Source: a virus. From it: a DNA stretch of 35,923 nt. Position 1 is the first letter of the stretch, and the number at the start of each line of letters is the position of its first letter. Positions 26,317-31,663 of this stretch are shown here, one piece after another. The stretch lies in the IMG/VR virus record IMGVR_UViG_3300043570_001503, positions 1 through 35,923 of that record, one strand, 5' to 3'. The position numbers were made by a program, and so were the translations under genes. The notes under the pieces are model-generated. The model worked only from the letters and a program-made list of their open reading frames with translations. It made no database searches and was not told where the DNA came from.

Positions 26317-26871
26317 ATGAACGAGCAAGACAATGTGACCCCATCAGGGGACACACCACCAGCAGAGCAGGAGACACCACCCCCAACGGTGGCGCCCTCC
26401 ATCGAGGATGGTTGGCAATACAACGCGCAGGGATTCCAGCGCTACTATAGCGGGAATGTAGTCCAGACCATGAGCGAACGCCAGTTTGCTGATTACACCA
26501 CTGCGCTCCAAGAAAGCGAGCGCAAACTAAAGTTCGAGCAGATTGATGGCTCGGATTCCCGCCTCACCGATTTCTGGGAGAAGGCTCAGGAATTGGCAGA
26601 CAACGCCAACCACTGTGAGGTGTTCGATACCATCGCTGAGGCTCTCGGAGGACCTAGCCGAGTCAAGGAATGGAGCGTCACCGTAACGATGATGGTTCAG
26701 GTTCCCGTTTCCTACCAGATGGACACCGAGGCGAAGAGTGCCGAGGAAGCCGAGGAGTGGGCAACCGACTACGTTCGCTCGATGAACGCCACCGACCTCG
26801 AAGATTCCGCCGATTGGTGGAGCGCCGAGATTGACACCTATTCAATGGAAGCCGAGGCCGAGGAAGCCTAA
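26317..26871 (+). CDS. First rightward gene, acidic unknown protein (184 aa)
   Basis: It has a disordered Pro/Thr/Glu N-terminus (GDTPPAEQETPPPTVAPS), a helical centre (MSERQFADYTTALQESERKL; LTDFWEKAQELADNANHCEVFDTIAEALGG) and a beta-alpha end (WSVTVTMMVQVPVSYQMDTEAKSAEEAEEWATDYV). The C-terminal part resembles the small strand-helix folds of many actinophage early proteins. AAGGCAACAC precedes the ATG. Strong acidity suggests a host-protein-binding role, possibly a DNA mimic, but this is inference. The gene stands alone: element copy A before it and a perfect hairpin 5 bases after its stop. Confidence 0.65.
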   Translation: MNEQDNVTPSGDTPPAEQETPPPTVAPSIEDGWQYNAQGFQRYYSGNVVQTMSERQFADYTTALQESERKLKFEQIDGSDSRLTDFWEKAQELADNANHCEVFDTIAEALGGPSRVKEWSVTVTMMVQVPVSYQMDTEAKSAEEAEEWATDYVRSMNATDLEDSADWWSAEIDTYSMEAEAEEA

Positions 26872-26876
26872 ACCCC

Positions 26877-26902
26877 GAGGCGGGGGAGCAATCCCCCGCC
26901 TC
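26877..26902 (+). terminator. Perfect 11-bp hairpin after the first rightward gene
   Basis: GAGGCGGGGGA pairs with TCCCCCGCCTC around a GCAA tetraloop. There is no T run, so it may be a strong pause, an RNA stabiliser or a factor-dependent terminator. Confidence 0.6.
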
Positions 26903-26936
26903 ACCATTACCCGCCACGACAGGAGAGGAGGCCGCG

Positions 26937-26996
26937 ATGAATCCCCACGCTGAATGTGAATGTGACAAACAACGATGCCCCCGCCACGATAACTAA
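26937..26996 (+). CDS. Micro-ORF, 19-aa Cys/His peptide between two hairpins
   Basis: AGGAGAGGAGG lies just before an ATG encoding MNPHAECECDKQRCPRHDN. The three Cys and two His in so short a peptide could hold a metal ion. The ribosome site is one of the strongest in the window. It lies between the hairpin at 26877 and the terminator at 27002, so it is on the end of the first cassette transcript. Could be a leader peptide or chance; only sequence context supports it. Confidence 0.35.
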   Translation: MNPHAECECDKQRCPRHDN

Positions 26997-27001
26997 AAAA
27001 T

Positions 27002-27036
27002 AAAATTGTCTCCCCTTCGGGGGAGGCAATTTTTTT
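27002..27036 (+). terminator. Intrinsic terminator, probably bidirectional
   Basis: The stem (CTCCCC TTCG GGGGAG, extended by AAATTG / CAATTT with one G-U pair) ends in seven T residues. A-rich sequence on the other side means it can also stop minus-strand transcription. Confidence 0.9.
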
Positions 27037-27045
27037 ATAAAAATA

Positions 27046-27083
27046 AACTGGAAACAAGTGGAGTTACTGGCTGTCTGCTCGCC
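27046..27083 (+). promoter_or_regulatory. Cassette element, copy B
   Basis: It contains TGGAAACAAGTGGA (27049-27062), then a 4-base insertion relative to copies C and D, and CTGTCTGCTCGCC. It begins 10 bases after a terminator and lies about 45 bases before the next start codon, the position of a promoter. Confidence 0.65.
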
Positions 27084-27097
27084 GTAGATTTGGAGAT

Positions 27098-27114
27098 GTC
27101 AGGAAAGCCCTGAC
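27098..27114 (+). promoter_or_regulatory. Leader stem-loop before the 35-aa gene
   Basis: GTCAGG / CCTGAC, 5-base loop, directly followed by GGAAAGG and then the ATG at 27127. It leaves the ribosome site single-stranded at its 3' foot. Confidence 0.5.
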
Positions 27115-27126
27115 GGAAAGGCAAGT

Positions 27127-27234
27127 ATGAACAACCCATTCGACGAAAGCGTCATCAACACTGACGCAATCGACAATTTGGATGATGAGACGGTAGACAC
27201 CATTCTCGCCATCCTCACCAAGGCGGGATACTGA
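27127..27234 (+). CDS. Small acidic peptide (35 aa)
   Basis: The frame encodes MNNPFDESVINTDAIDNLDD followed by ETVDTILAILTKAGY, mostly one amphipathic helix. GAAAGG precedes the ATG, and its TGA overlaps the next ATG (TGATG), so it is coupled to the 90-aa gene. Helical peptides of this type are common in early regions of actinophages. It may bind the 90-aa partner; function unknown. Confidence 0.55.
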   Translation: MNNPFDESVINTDAIDNLDDETVDTILAILTKAGY

Positions 27235-27506
27235 TGGAGACCATCGACATCACGCCTACCCGCGAGGAACACGCACGAATCATCGCCTACATCCTCGCAA
27301 GTCACATCGGTGGCTCCCCGTATTTCTTTGGGGACTATTGGAAACTGACGAACAACGAGGAACAGGCTCTGTTTCTGACTTGGGAGCACCTTGACAAGAT
27401 TGACGAGAGCCTGAAAGCCATCGGGCTTGGACTCTACGAGTTGCCCAAGACTCAGAAGAAGAAAATCATCCTCACCGCGTTCTCTCAAGCGATGGAGAAT
27501 GTTTGA
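27234..27506 (+). CDS. Unknown small protein (90 aa)
   Basis: Soluble and helical (TREEHARIIAYILASHIGGS; EEQALFLTWEHLDKIDESLKAIGL; TQKKKIILTAFSQAMENV). No motif recognised. It is the second gene of cassette B and depends on coupling with the 35-aa gene. A strong hairpin follows its stop at 13 bases. Composition and length fit a small host-modulating early protein. Confidence 0.65.
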   Translation: METIDITPTREEHARIIAYILASHIGGSPYFFGDYWKLTNNEEQALFLTWEHLDKIDESLKAIGLGLYELPKTQKKKIILTAFSQAMENV

Positions 27507-27518
27507 TTCCTCCAGATT

Positions 27519-27544
27519 GGGGCACCCCTTACGGGGGGTGCCCC
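27519..27544 (+). terminator. Perfect GC hairpin ending cassette B
   Basis: GGGGCACCCC (27519-27528) pairs with GGGGTGCCCC (27535-27544) over a 6-base loop. A short pyrimidine run (TCTC) follows. The stem is nearly identical to the one at 27790. Confidence 0.75.
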
Positions 27545-27579
27545 TCTCAATCGGAACTCGCTTCGCTCGTCCGTTATTC

Positions 27580-27613
27580 AACTGGAAACAAGTGGACCAA
27601 CTGTCTGCTCGCT
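27580..27613 (+). promoter_or_regulatory. Cassette element, copy C
   Basis: It contains TGGAAACAAGTGGA (27583-27596), then CCAACTGTCTGCTCGC. It lies 36 bases after a terminator and about 40 bases before the 43-aa gene. A small stem TGGT/ACCA (27624-27635) and AGAAAGG follow. Confidence 0.65.
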
Positions 27614-27651
27614 CCCACCAGACTGGTACTAACCAAACAGAAAGGTATCAA

Positions 27652-27783
27652 ATGTCCGCGACTGACCCACTGTTCGATGAGGACGACCTCAACGAGCCAG
27701 ATTACCGCTGTAAGCACGGCACTTTCATCGGCAACCCCTACGGCGCAGATTACCTGTGCGGTTGGTGCGAGTCGGGCGAATAA
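27652..27783 (+). CDS. Small zinc-ribbon-type protein (43 aa)
   Basis: An acidic start (MSATDPLFDEDDLNEPDY) leads into RCKHGTFIGNPYGADYLCGW and CESGE. The C-x-H / C-x-x-C arrangement is a compact zinc-binding site, and I recall very similar CKHG...CGWC proteins in many actinobacterial phages, with unknown function. AGAAAGG precedes the ATG at 27652. It is the only gene of its cassette and has its own element and terminator. Host origin is supported by this family; role unproven. Confidence 0.7.
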   Translation: MSATDPLFDEDDLNEPDYRCKHGTFIGNPYGADYLCGWCESGE

Positions 27784-27789
27784 CGCCTA

Positions 27790-27811
27790 GGGGCACCCTT
27801 CGGGGTGCCCC
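27790..27811 (+). terminator. Perfect GC hairpin ending cassette C
   Basis: GGGGCACCC, TTCG loop, GGGTGCCCC, 6 bases after the stop of the 43-aa gene; no T run. Confidence 0.75.
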
Positions 27812-27819
27812 AACCCCCT

Positions 27820-27853
27820 AACTGGAAACAAGTGGACTTACTGTCTGCTTGCT
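27820..27853 (+). promoter_or_regulatory. Cassette element, copy D
   Basis: It contains TGGAAACAAGTGGA (27823-27836), then CTTACTGTCTGCTTGC. Same spacing as copy C, so the conserved unit is about 33 bases. TACTGT inside it resembles a -10 but is not kept in copy C. Confidence 0.65.
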
Positions 27854-27871
27854 TCTGCCAGAATTTTAGTA

Positions 27872-27888
27872 GTCGGGATGTACCCGAC
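27872..27888 (+). promoter_or_regulatory. Leader stem-loop before the 97-aa gene
   Basis: GTCGGG / CCCGAC, 5-base loop, followed at once by AGAAAGG and the ATG at 27901. Same layout as at 27098. Confidence 0.55.
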
Positions 27889-27900
27889 AGAAAGGCAGTT

Positions 27901-28194
27901 ATGACTAATCCATTTCCCATCCGCCCTCACCGCTTCTCGGTGGTGATTGACCACTACTTCACGGACAGCACGGGGCACACCGAAGAGGTCGCCCTGTTCG
28001 TTCAGGACAGCGACGCTGAACGCTTCGCCAAGTGGCTCGCAAGTGATATCCACAACCAAGCGTCAATCAGTGACAGCGTGATTGTGTCGGTCTTTGAGAA
28101 CACGACTGGCAATGTTGTCTATGTTAGCCCCGAGATTTCGACTTTCACGGGGTTCCCGATGATGAATCTTCAGGGTCAGTACATCCAACCCTAA
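27901..28194 (+). CDS. Unknown beta-alpha protein (97 aa)
   Basis: The start at 27901 is chosen because AGAAAGG and the leader hairpin lie right before it; the open frame runs further upstream through the terminator and element. The protein shows FSVVIDHYFTDSTGHTEEVALFVQDSDAERFAKWLA, then SDSVIVSVFENTTGNVVYV, a strand-helix-strand fold similar in feel to other early proteins here. No motif known. It is the single gene of cassette D and is followed 5 bases later by a strong terminator. Confidence 0.65.
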   Translation: MTNPFPIRPHRFSVVIDHYFTDSTGHTEEVALFVQDSDAERFAKWLASDIHNQASISDSVIVSVFENTTGNVVYVSPEISTFTGFPMMNLQGQYIQP

Positions 28195-28198
28195 ATAT

Positions 28199-28240
28199 CA
28201 AAATGAGGAGCCCTCGCTTCGGCGGGGGTTTTTCATTTTG
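28199..28240 (+). terminator. Strong bidirectional terminator ending cassette D
   Basis: GCCCTCGC, TTCG loop, GCGGGGGT (two G-U pairs), extended by AAAATGA / TCATTTT with a T run on either strand. Confidence 0.9.
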
Positions 28241-28243
28241 TAA

Positions 28244-28278
28244 AACTGGAAACAAGATGGACTAACTGCCTGTTCGCG
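28244..28278 (+). promoter_or_regulatory. Cassette element, copy E, with no gene close by
   Basis: It contains TGGAAACAAGATGGA (one extra base against the core), then CTAACTGCCTGTTCGCG. The next start codon is about 515 bases away, so this copy would produce a long non-coding leader or RNA. Confidence 0.6.
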
Positions 28279-28372
28279 AAATTGTCGCGCGGGGAAAATA
28301 TGAGATACCCCTAATTCCGACTTTCTGCCCTCTGTCGCCTTGTTGTCGTCTCCATGTCTGATTGACCGACCT

Positions 28373-28428
28373 GAGCCCGTCCGCCCCGAGCCCGTCCCGT
28401 TAGGGGCGTGGGCTCGTGGGCAGGGCTC
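28373..28428 (+). ncRNA. Long nested GC-rich hairpin, possible structured RNA
   Basis: Four stacked stems nest in order: GAGCCC/GGGCTC, GCCC/GGGC, CGAGCCC/GGGCTCG and CCC/GGG with a GTTA loop. Small internal loops separate them. It lies about 95 bases downstream of copy E and upstream of two terminators, as a stable transcribed RNA would. Confidence 0.45.
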
Positions 28429-28439
28429 GCCCTAAATAC

Positions 28440-28510
28440 AGAAAGAGCGCTTCCCCCGTTCTTTCTCTTTATTGGGGGTTACGCTCCTTGATGGAGCGTA
28501 CCCCCAATAA
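28440..28510 (+). terminator. Two consecutive hairpins
   Basis: The first pairs AGAAAGAGC with its partner before CTTTCT (28440-28466) and leads into a T-rich run. The second pairs ATTGGGGG with CCCCCAAT and ACGCTCC with GGAGCGT around TTGAT (28469-28510) with one bulged T. They close the transcript expected from copy E. Confidence 0.65.
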
Positions 28511-28617
28511 TTACAGTTGTCAAATGAGAAAAGGGGTGAGGCTGTTTTTTCGTGCCACGACGCGGGTTTAGAGCCCTCGTGATAATTGACCAAAGAAATA
28601 GACCCCCGCTATCCCCG

Positions 28618-28653
28618 CGTGAGTCCGTTGAGGACTCACGATACAGAGTTTTT
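28618..28653 (+). terminator. Perfect hairpin followed by T residues
   Basis: CGTGAGTCC / GGACTCACG with a GTTGA loop; five T residues follow at 28649-28653. No gene ends nearby on the plus strand. Confidence 0.6.
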
Positions 28654-28714
28654 CGACCTCTCGCAACTCGACCCGCCGTTACCAAACTGTTATCAAAACT
28701 TTCGCATTTTGTGA

Positions 28715-28742
28715 TTGACAAGGTGAAAAGTGTAGTACGCTA
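28715..28742 (+). promoter_or_regulatory. Candidate promoter of the main early operon
   Basis: TTGACA (28715-28720) and TACGCT (28736-28741) are separated by 15 bases. The -35 is a perfect consensus, the spacer short. GTACGCTA matches the motif before other transcription units. The leader stem-loop and the 53-aa gene follow. Confidence 0.5.
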
Positions 28743-28749
28743 AATGTAG

Positions 28750-28772
28750 GAGGCAGGGACAGACCCCGCCTC
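28750..28772 (+). promoter_or_regulatory. Leader stem-loop before the 53-aa gene
   Basis: GAGGC / GCCTC encloses GGG / CCC around ACAGA. GAAAGGCAACAC and the ATG at 28793 follow after a short spacer. Confidence 0.5.
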
Positions 28773-28792
28773 ACGACACGAAAGGCAACACA

Positions 28793-28954
28793 ATGTTATT
28801 CACTATCACCACCACGACTAACGACGGGGCAACTGCTTCGTCCGAGGTAGTTAGTTCTGAACTCGCTGATTCAGTTTGGCAACTGACGCGCTATGTCACC
28901 GAAGGCGTTTTTACTTCGCTCGTTGTCACCCGCACCGAAGGGGGCGACAACTAA
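28793..28954 (+). CDS. Small Thr/Ser-rich protein (53 aa), first gene of the main early operon
   Basis: The frame encodes MLFTITTTTNDGATASSEVV, then SSELADSVWQLTRYVTEGVF and TSLVVTRTEGGDN. It is a strand-helix-strand unit like a shortened version of the 97-aa protein at 27901. GAAAGG precedes the ATG, and TAATG couples it to the next gene. Short early proteins of this style occur in many actinophages; function unknown. Confidence 0.6.
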   Translation: MLFTITTTTNDGATASSEVVSSELADSVWQLTRYVTEGVFTSLVVTRTEGGDN

Positions 28955-29286
28955 TGAGCGACACCATTACAGAACGCGACCTGCTCGAAGCAGTACGGGC
29001 AACGGCTCAAGAAATCCTTGACTGGAACCCCGACGCAACCGACATTGACCAACTACCCGACAACACTCTAAACGAGAGCGCTGACGGGCTTGTCAATGTC
29101 TACACCTATCCGTGCGCTCAAGAGTGGCTCGCCGTAGGCATGCCCCTGACAGAAGACCTCGTAGGCGAAACTTTCGAGGGCGATGTCCACGAGCAAATTC
29201 GTTTTGGGATGTACTTCTGGTATCAGAACCAACTCATCGAAGAACTGACCGAACTTCTCGACGCACGAAATGAGGCAACAGCATGA
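28954..29286 (+). CDS. Acidic unknown protein (110 aa)
   Basis: The start at 28954 overlaps the previous stop (TAATG). The protein is helical at both ends (ERDLLEAVRATAQEILDWNP; HEQIRFGMYFWYQNQLIEELTELLDARNE), with a long acidic middle including DATDIDQLPDNTLNESADG. No recognisable domain. It is followed by an ATGA overlap with the zinc protein, so it belongs to the same tightly packed operon. Confidence 0.6.
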   Translation: MSDTITERDLLEAVRATAQEILDWNPDATDIDQLPDNTLNESADGLVNVYTYPCAQEWLAVGMPLTEDLVGETFEGDVHEQIRFGMYFWYQNQLIEELTELLDARNEATA

Positions 29287-29642
29287 GCGCCGAAAAGTTT
29301 GCGGACGCATGGCTATGCCCTCTCTGTACCGTGATAGCCACGACACGAATCACCTCACTGACCGACAACTACGACATGGAAACCGAGGACGGCTTTCGCG
29401 CTTTCTCAAAAAACCCGTGTTTCTTGTGCGAGTCACCGCTACACGGCGAGCGCTACCGTTTCGCTCACTGGTACTTCGAGGAGAACCAGACACTGCCCTG
29501 CCAGACCTGCGGGACACCCGTCCCCGCAGACATTCACGCCGAAGAGTTGGGGTACTGCCAGCCGTGTCAGGCTGAGTACTTCGACTCCACGCAATCCGAG
29601 ATTGACGCTTTCATTGACTCACCGACACGAGAGGAAAACTAA
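29283..29642 (+). CDS. Zinc-binding protein with four CxxC pairs (119 aa)
   Basis: The CxxC pairs are CPLC (12-15), CFLC (46-49), CQTC (73-76) and CQPC (92-95), enough for two zinc ribbons. Between the last two lie PVPADIHAEELGY and an aromatic segment HGERYRFAHWYFEEN. Such double-ribbon early proteins could bind nucleic acid or host RNA polymerase, but the family is not known to me. ATGA overlap at the start and an adenine-coupled start of the next gene (29642) show operon translation. Confidence 0.65.
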   Translation: MSAEKFADAWLCPLCTVIATTRITSLTDNYDMETEDGFRAFSKNPCFLCESPLHGERYRFAHWYFEENQTLPCQTCGTPVPADIHAEELGYCQPCQAEYFDSTQSEIDAFIDSPTREEN

Positions 29643-29824
29643 TGAGATACACCGAACAAGAACTACGCGACTTTCTGACCCGACAAGTCGAAGAGTTCCG
29701 TGCTGAAATAGAAGACCCGCGAGCCGAGTTCTATGACCGTGGCTACGCACGAGGCGCACAACAGGCTTACGAGTTTGTGCTTCGATTTATGGACGAGTAC
29801 AAACTAGAGGAGGTGACATCGTGA
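29642..29824 (+). CDS. Small helical protein (60 aa)
   Basis: Almost one continuous charged helix (TEQELRDFLTRQVEEFRAEI; YARGAQQAYEFVLRFMDEY). A likely coiled coil that may dimerise. GAGAGGAAA lies before the ATG, which overlaps the preceding stop by one base. No family recognised. Confidence 0.6.
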   Translation: MRYTEQELRDFLTRQVEEFRAEIEDPRAEFYDRGYARGAQQAYEFVLRFMDEYKLEEVTS

Positions 29825-30246
29825 CCGTCACGGATGGACTAACTCCCCAGCGCTTCGAGAACTTGCTCGTCAAGATGTACGACGAGGAGAAGCCCCAGTT
29901 TGTCACCGTGTCTATCGGTGGCGACCTGACCAATACCGAAGACTTCGTGTATGACGGGATGGTTTTCTTCTACTTCGAGAACGACGCGGAACTGACCGCA
30001 AGCCTTCACCCCTCGTGGGACGGTGGCGACAACTCGTTCTACACACTGGCTCTTCTCGACGACAAAGCCGAGGCAGGTGACTACAAGCCCTATGTCGCTA
30101 CTGCCACGCTGATTAGCAACCTTGAGGGAACTGTTTGGGCGCGTAGTCAAGAGGAAGCGCAATCCTTTGTGGACGGTAACTGGATAGTGGACGACTTCGA
30201 GAAAGTCGGCGGAGAGTTCACACTGGACGAGGTGTATGAGGCGTGA
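29821..30246 (+). CDS. Unknown beta-rich protein (141 aa)
   Basis: GTG start at 29821, overlapping the previous gene (GTGA), with GAGGAGG upstream. Sequence such as FVTVSIGGDLTNTEDFVYDG, MVFFYFENDAELTASLHPSW and YVATATLISNLEGTVWARSQ points to a beta-sheet fold with acidic loops. No cysteines and no membrane segment. Function unknown; located in the middle of the early operon. Confidence 0.6.
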   Translation: MTVTDGLTPQRFENLLVKMYDEEKPQFVTVSIGGDLTNTEDFVYDGMVFFYFENDAELTASLHPSWDGGDNSFYTLALLDDKAEAGDYKPYVATATLISNLEGTVWARSQEEAQSFVDGNWIVDDFEKVGGEFTLDEVYEA

Positions 30247-30479
30247 CCCGACAGGATATCCCTCTGGAGCACGAGGACTATGACAATGTAGTTGTCTTGC
30301 TCTCGAAGAAAGCCTTTGACAAGGCACTACCTATTCGCATCAACCCGAAGCGCGTAGGGCTCACTCTGGAGCAGTGGGAAAAGGTACACGCCGAGATTGA
30401 CCGCAAACTTGACGACTGCCTTGACCTCATATGGACAGACATAAATGACCGCATAACGAAAGGAACTTACTTCCGATGA
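30243..30479 (+). CDS. Small unknown protein (78 aa)
   Basis: GTG start overlapping the previous stop (GTGA). A short strand (DYDNVVVLLSKKAFD) is followed by charged helices (LTLEQWEKVHAEIDRKLDD). GAGG lies at the usual distance upstream. No motif; part of the coupled early operon. Confidence 0.55.
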   Translation: MTRQDIPLEHEDYDNVVVLLSKKAFDKALPIRINPKRVGLTLEQWEKVHAEIDRKLDDCLDLIWTDINDRITKGTYFR

Positions 30480-30811
30480 TTACTAATCGAGCGATTGACC
30501 TGAATATCTTCTACCGCGAAGAGTGGGACGAAGAGGCACTAACTTCGCACTGGACAGACAACTTGTTTATAGATGTCTACGACTACTGGCAGTACACGCA
30601 CCCCGACCACGGGCTGTGCTCTGACCACGCCGAACTAGGCGTACTGATTGAGTGTACCCCCGAAGAAACCGCAGTCCTACGCAGGGCTTACCCTGAGCAG
30701 GAATACGGTTCCGACTGGTGGATTCACTACAACGAGGCTGTGCTTCCTGTAATGCTCCACGAGAAAATCCAAAACAAATTGCGTACAGTTACAATTCCTG
30801 TGGTACGCTAA
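30476..30811 (+). CDS. Acidic unknown protein (111 aa)
   Basis: It shows many Trp and Tyr residues (YREEWDEEALTSHWTDN; DYWQYTHPDHG; GSDWWIHYNEA), acidic overall, with a central ELGVLIECTPEETAVLRRAY that looks like a strand-helix. AAAGGAAC precedes the ATGA overlap. It ends the first segment of the operon: the candidate GGTACGCTA motif overlaps its last codons, so transcription is probably renewed here. Not recognised. Confidence 0.6.
   Translation: MITNRAIDLNIFYREEWDEEALTSHWTDNLFIDVYDYWQYTHPDHGLCSDHAELGVLIECTPEETAVLRRAYPEQEYGSDWWIHYNEAVLPVMLHEKIQNKLRTVTIPVVR
30802..30810 (+). promoter_or_regulatory. Candidate internal promoter -10 (GGTACGCTA)
   Basis: TGTGGTACGCTAAT overlaps the end of the 111-aa gene; TGG plus TACGCT fits an extended -10. 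TTGCGT lies 19 bases upstream as a weak -35. The next ATG is 22 bases downstream after GAAAGG. Confidence 0.45.
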
Positions 30812-30831
30812 TATCAAAACGAAAGGCAACA

Positions 30832-31065
30832 ATGAAAACGATAGAAAAGCACGATGTCAATTCATTTCGCAGGGCGCGAGTCGGGCAAATGATGACAATG
30901 AACTACGCAACAAAGACACAACACGCACTGACCATTACCCAGACTGGCGTTACTGACTGGGGAACCTATTGGGCAGAACTCACTGACCGACGCGGTGTCA
31001 GCATCATTATCAAAGACACCGACCTCGACAAGTTCGACCTGAAGGCAGTGAAGAAATATGACTAA
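30832..31065 (+). CDS. Small basic unknown protein (77 aa)
   Basis: The start at 30832 is fixed by GAAAGGCAAC and by the putative promoter just before; the open frame upstream belongs to the previous gene's shadow. The protein is beta-rich (VGQMMTMNYATKTQHALTIT; YWAELTDRRGVSIIIKDTD), perhaps a small OB- or SH3-like barrel. It overlaps the next gene by 8 bases. Function unknown. Confidence 0.6.
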   Translation: MKTIEKHDVNSFRRARVGQMMTMNYATKTQHALTITQTGVTDWGTYWAELTDRRGVSIIIKDTDLDKFDLKAVKKYD

Positions 31066-31663
31066 AGAAATGCGACAACTCTTTAGCAAACTGACTGACG
31101 CGGGCATCACCGTTCAGCAGACCAAGGCGGGCTGGCAAGTACTCGCCCCAGACGGGAGCATCATTACCGTCCACCGAACAGAGTCCGACCACAGGGCTAT
31201 GAAAAACACAATGGCTCGCCTCAAGCGAGCAGGAGTCCAACTAGATAAGGAGATTGACTTGGACACGAAAGCAAGGAAGCAAACACTCGAAGCAATTAGC
31301 AGGACGCTCATTGAGATGGGCAACCCCGAACAGTTTTCAGTATCGAAGGTGTACACCGCCCTCGATATGGCACCGCAAACTGTTTATCGAGGTCTCGACC
31401 AACTCGGCTATCACAAGGCTGGTCACGGAGTTTGGGCTCAGAACGCCGACACGCAGGTAGAAGAAGTCTTTGACCTCAAAGCCATCGAAGCAACTCCTGT
31501 TGTCGAGTACATCGTGGAGACTGCCAAGCCCGAGCGCGAGTTCATTGACTCGGCTGACTCATTCACCATTGACCCCAAGGACATTGCCGACCTCACGATT
31601 GACCAAGTTACTCGTATGGTTGCTGTGTCGGGGCTCAAGTACGAGATTCGAGTATGGCGATGA
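31058..31663 (+). CDS. HicA-like domain plus helix-turn-helix protein (201 aa)
   Basis: The N-terminal 60 residues (LFSKLTDAGITVQQTKAGWQVL; APDGSIITVHRTESDHRAMK; NTMARLKRAG) follow the pattern of HicA-like small dsRNA-binding domains, but the catalytic GSH motif is absent (GWQ in its place). Residues 80-125 (SRTLIEMGNPEQFSVSKVYT; MAPQTVYRGLDQLGYHK) form a helix-turn-helix. The C-terminus is Ile/Val-rich. This design is frequent in actinobacterial phages. It likely binds nucleic acid as an early regulator rather than acting as a toxin. Confidence 0.65.
   Translation: MTKEMRQLFSKLTDAGITVQQTKAGWQVLAPDGSIITVHRTESDHRAMKNTMARLKRAGVQLDKEIDLDTKARKQTLEAISRTLIEMGNPEQFSVSKVYTALDMAPQTVYRGLDQLGYHKAGHGVWAQNADTQVEEVFDLKAIEATPVVEYIVETAKPEREFIDSADSFTIDPKDIADLTIDQVTRMVAVSGLKYEIRVWR

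Larger units (their letters stand above)
28279..28792 (+). other. Gene-free, structure-rich region
   Basis: No convincing gene on either strand in about 510 bases. It holds a second GAGATACCCCTAAT box (about 28299-28312), a large GC-rich hairpin (28373-28428), two hairpins (28440-28510), a stem CACGA/TCGTG with GGG/CCC inside (28556-28581), a perfect 9-bp stem followed by T residues (28618-28653), a TTGACA/TACGCT promoter candidate and a leader stem-loop. It could contain a non-coding RNA, a replication origin or several regulatory elements. Confidence 0.55.

Noticed and set aside
27099-27581. 160-aa minus-strand frame across cassette B
   Set aside because: Runs through a terminator and opposes two plus-strand genes with ribosome sites and coupling.
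27580-27853. Repeat elements considered as a CRISPR array
   Set aside because: Copies are hundreds of bases apart with genes and terminators between, not regular spacers.
28479-28721. 80-aa minus-strand open frame across the structured gap
   Set aside because: No ribosome site, Arg/Ser-rich random-looking content, runs through three hairpins and opposes the local transcription direction.
29839-30327. 162-aa minus-strand frame in the early operon
   Set aside because: Antisense to tightly coupled genes; no ribosome site.
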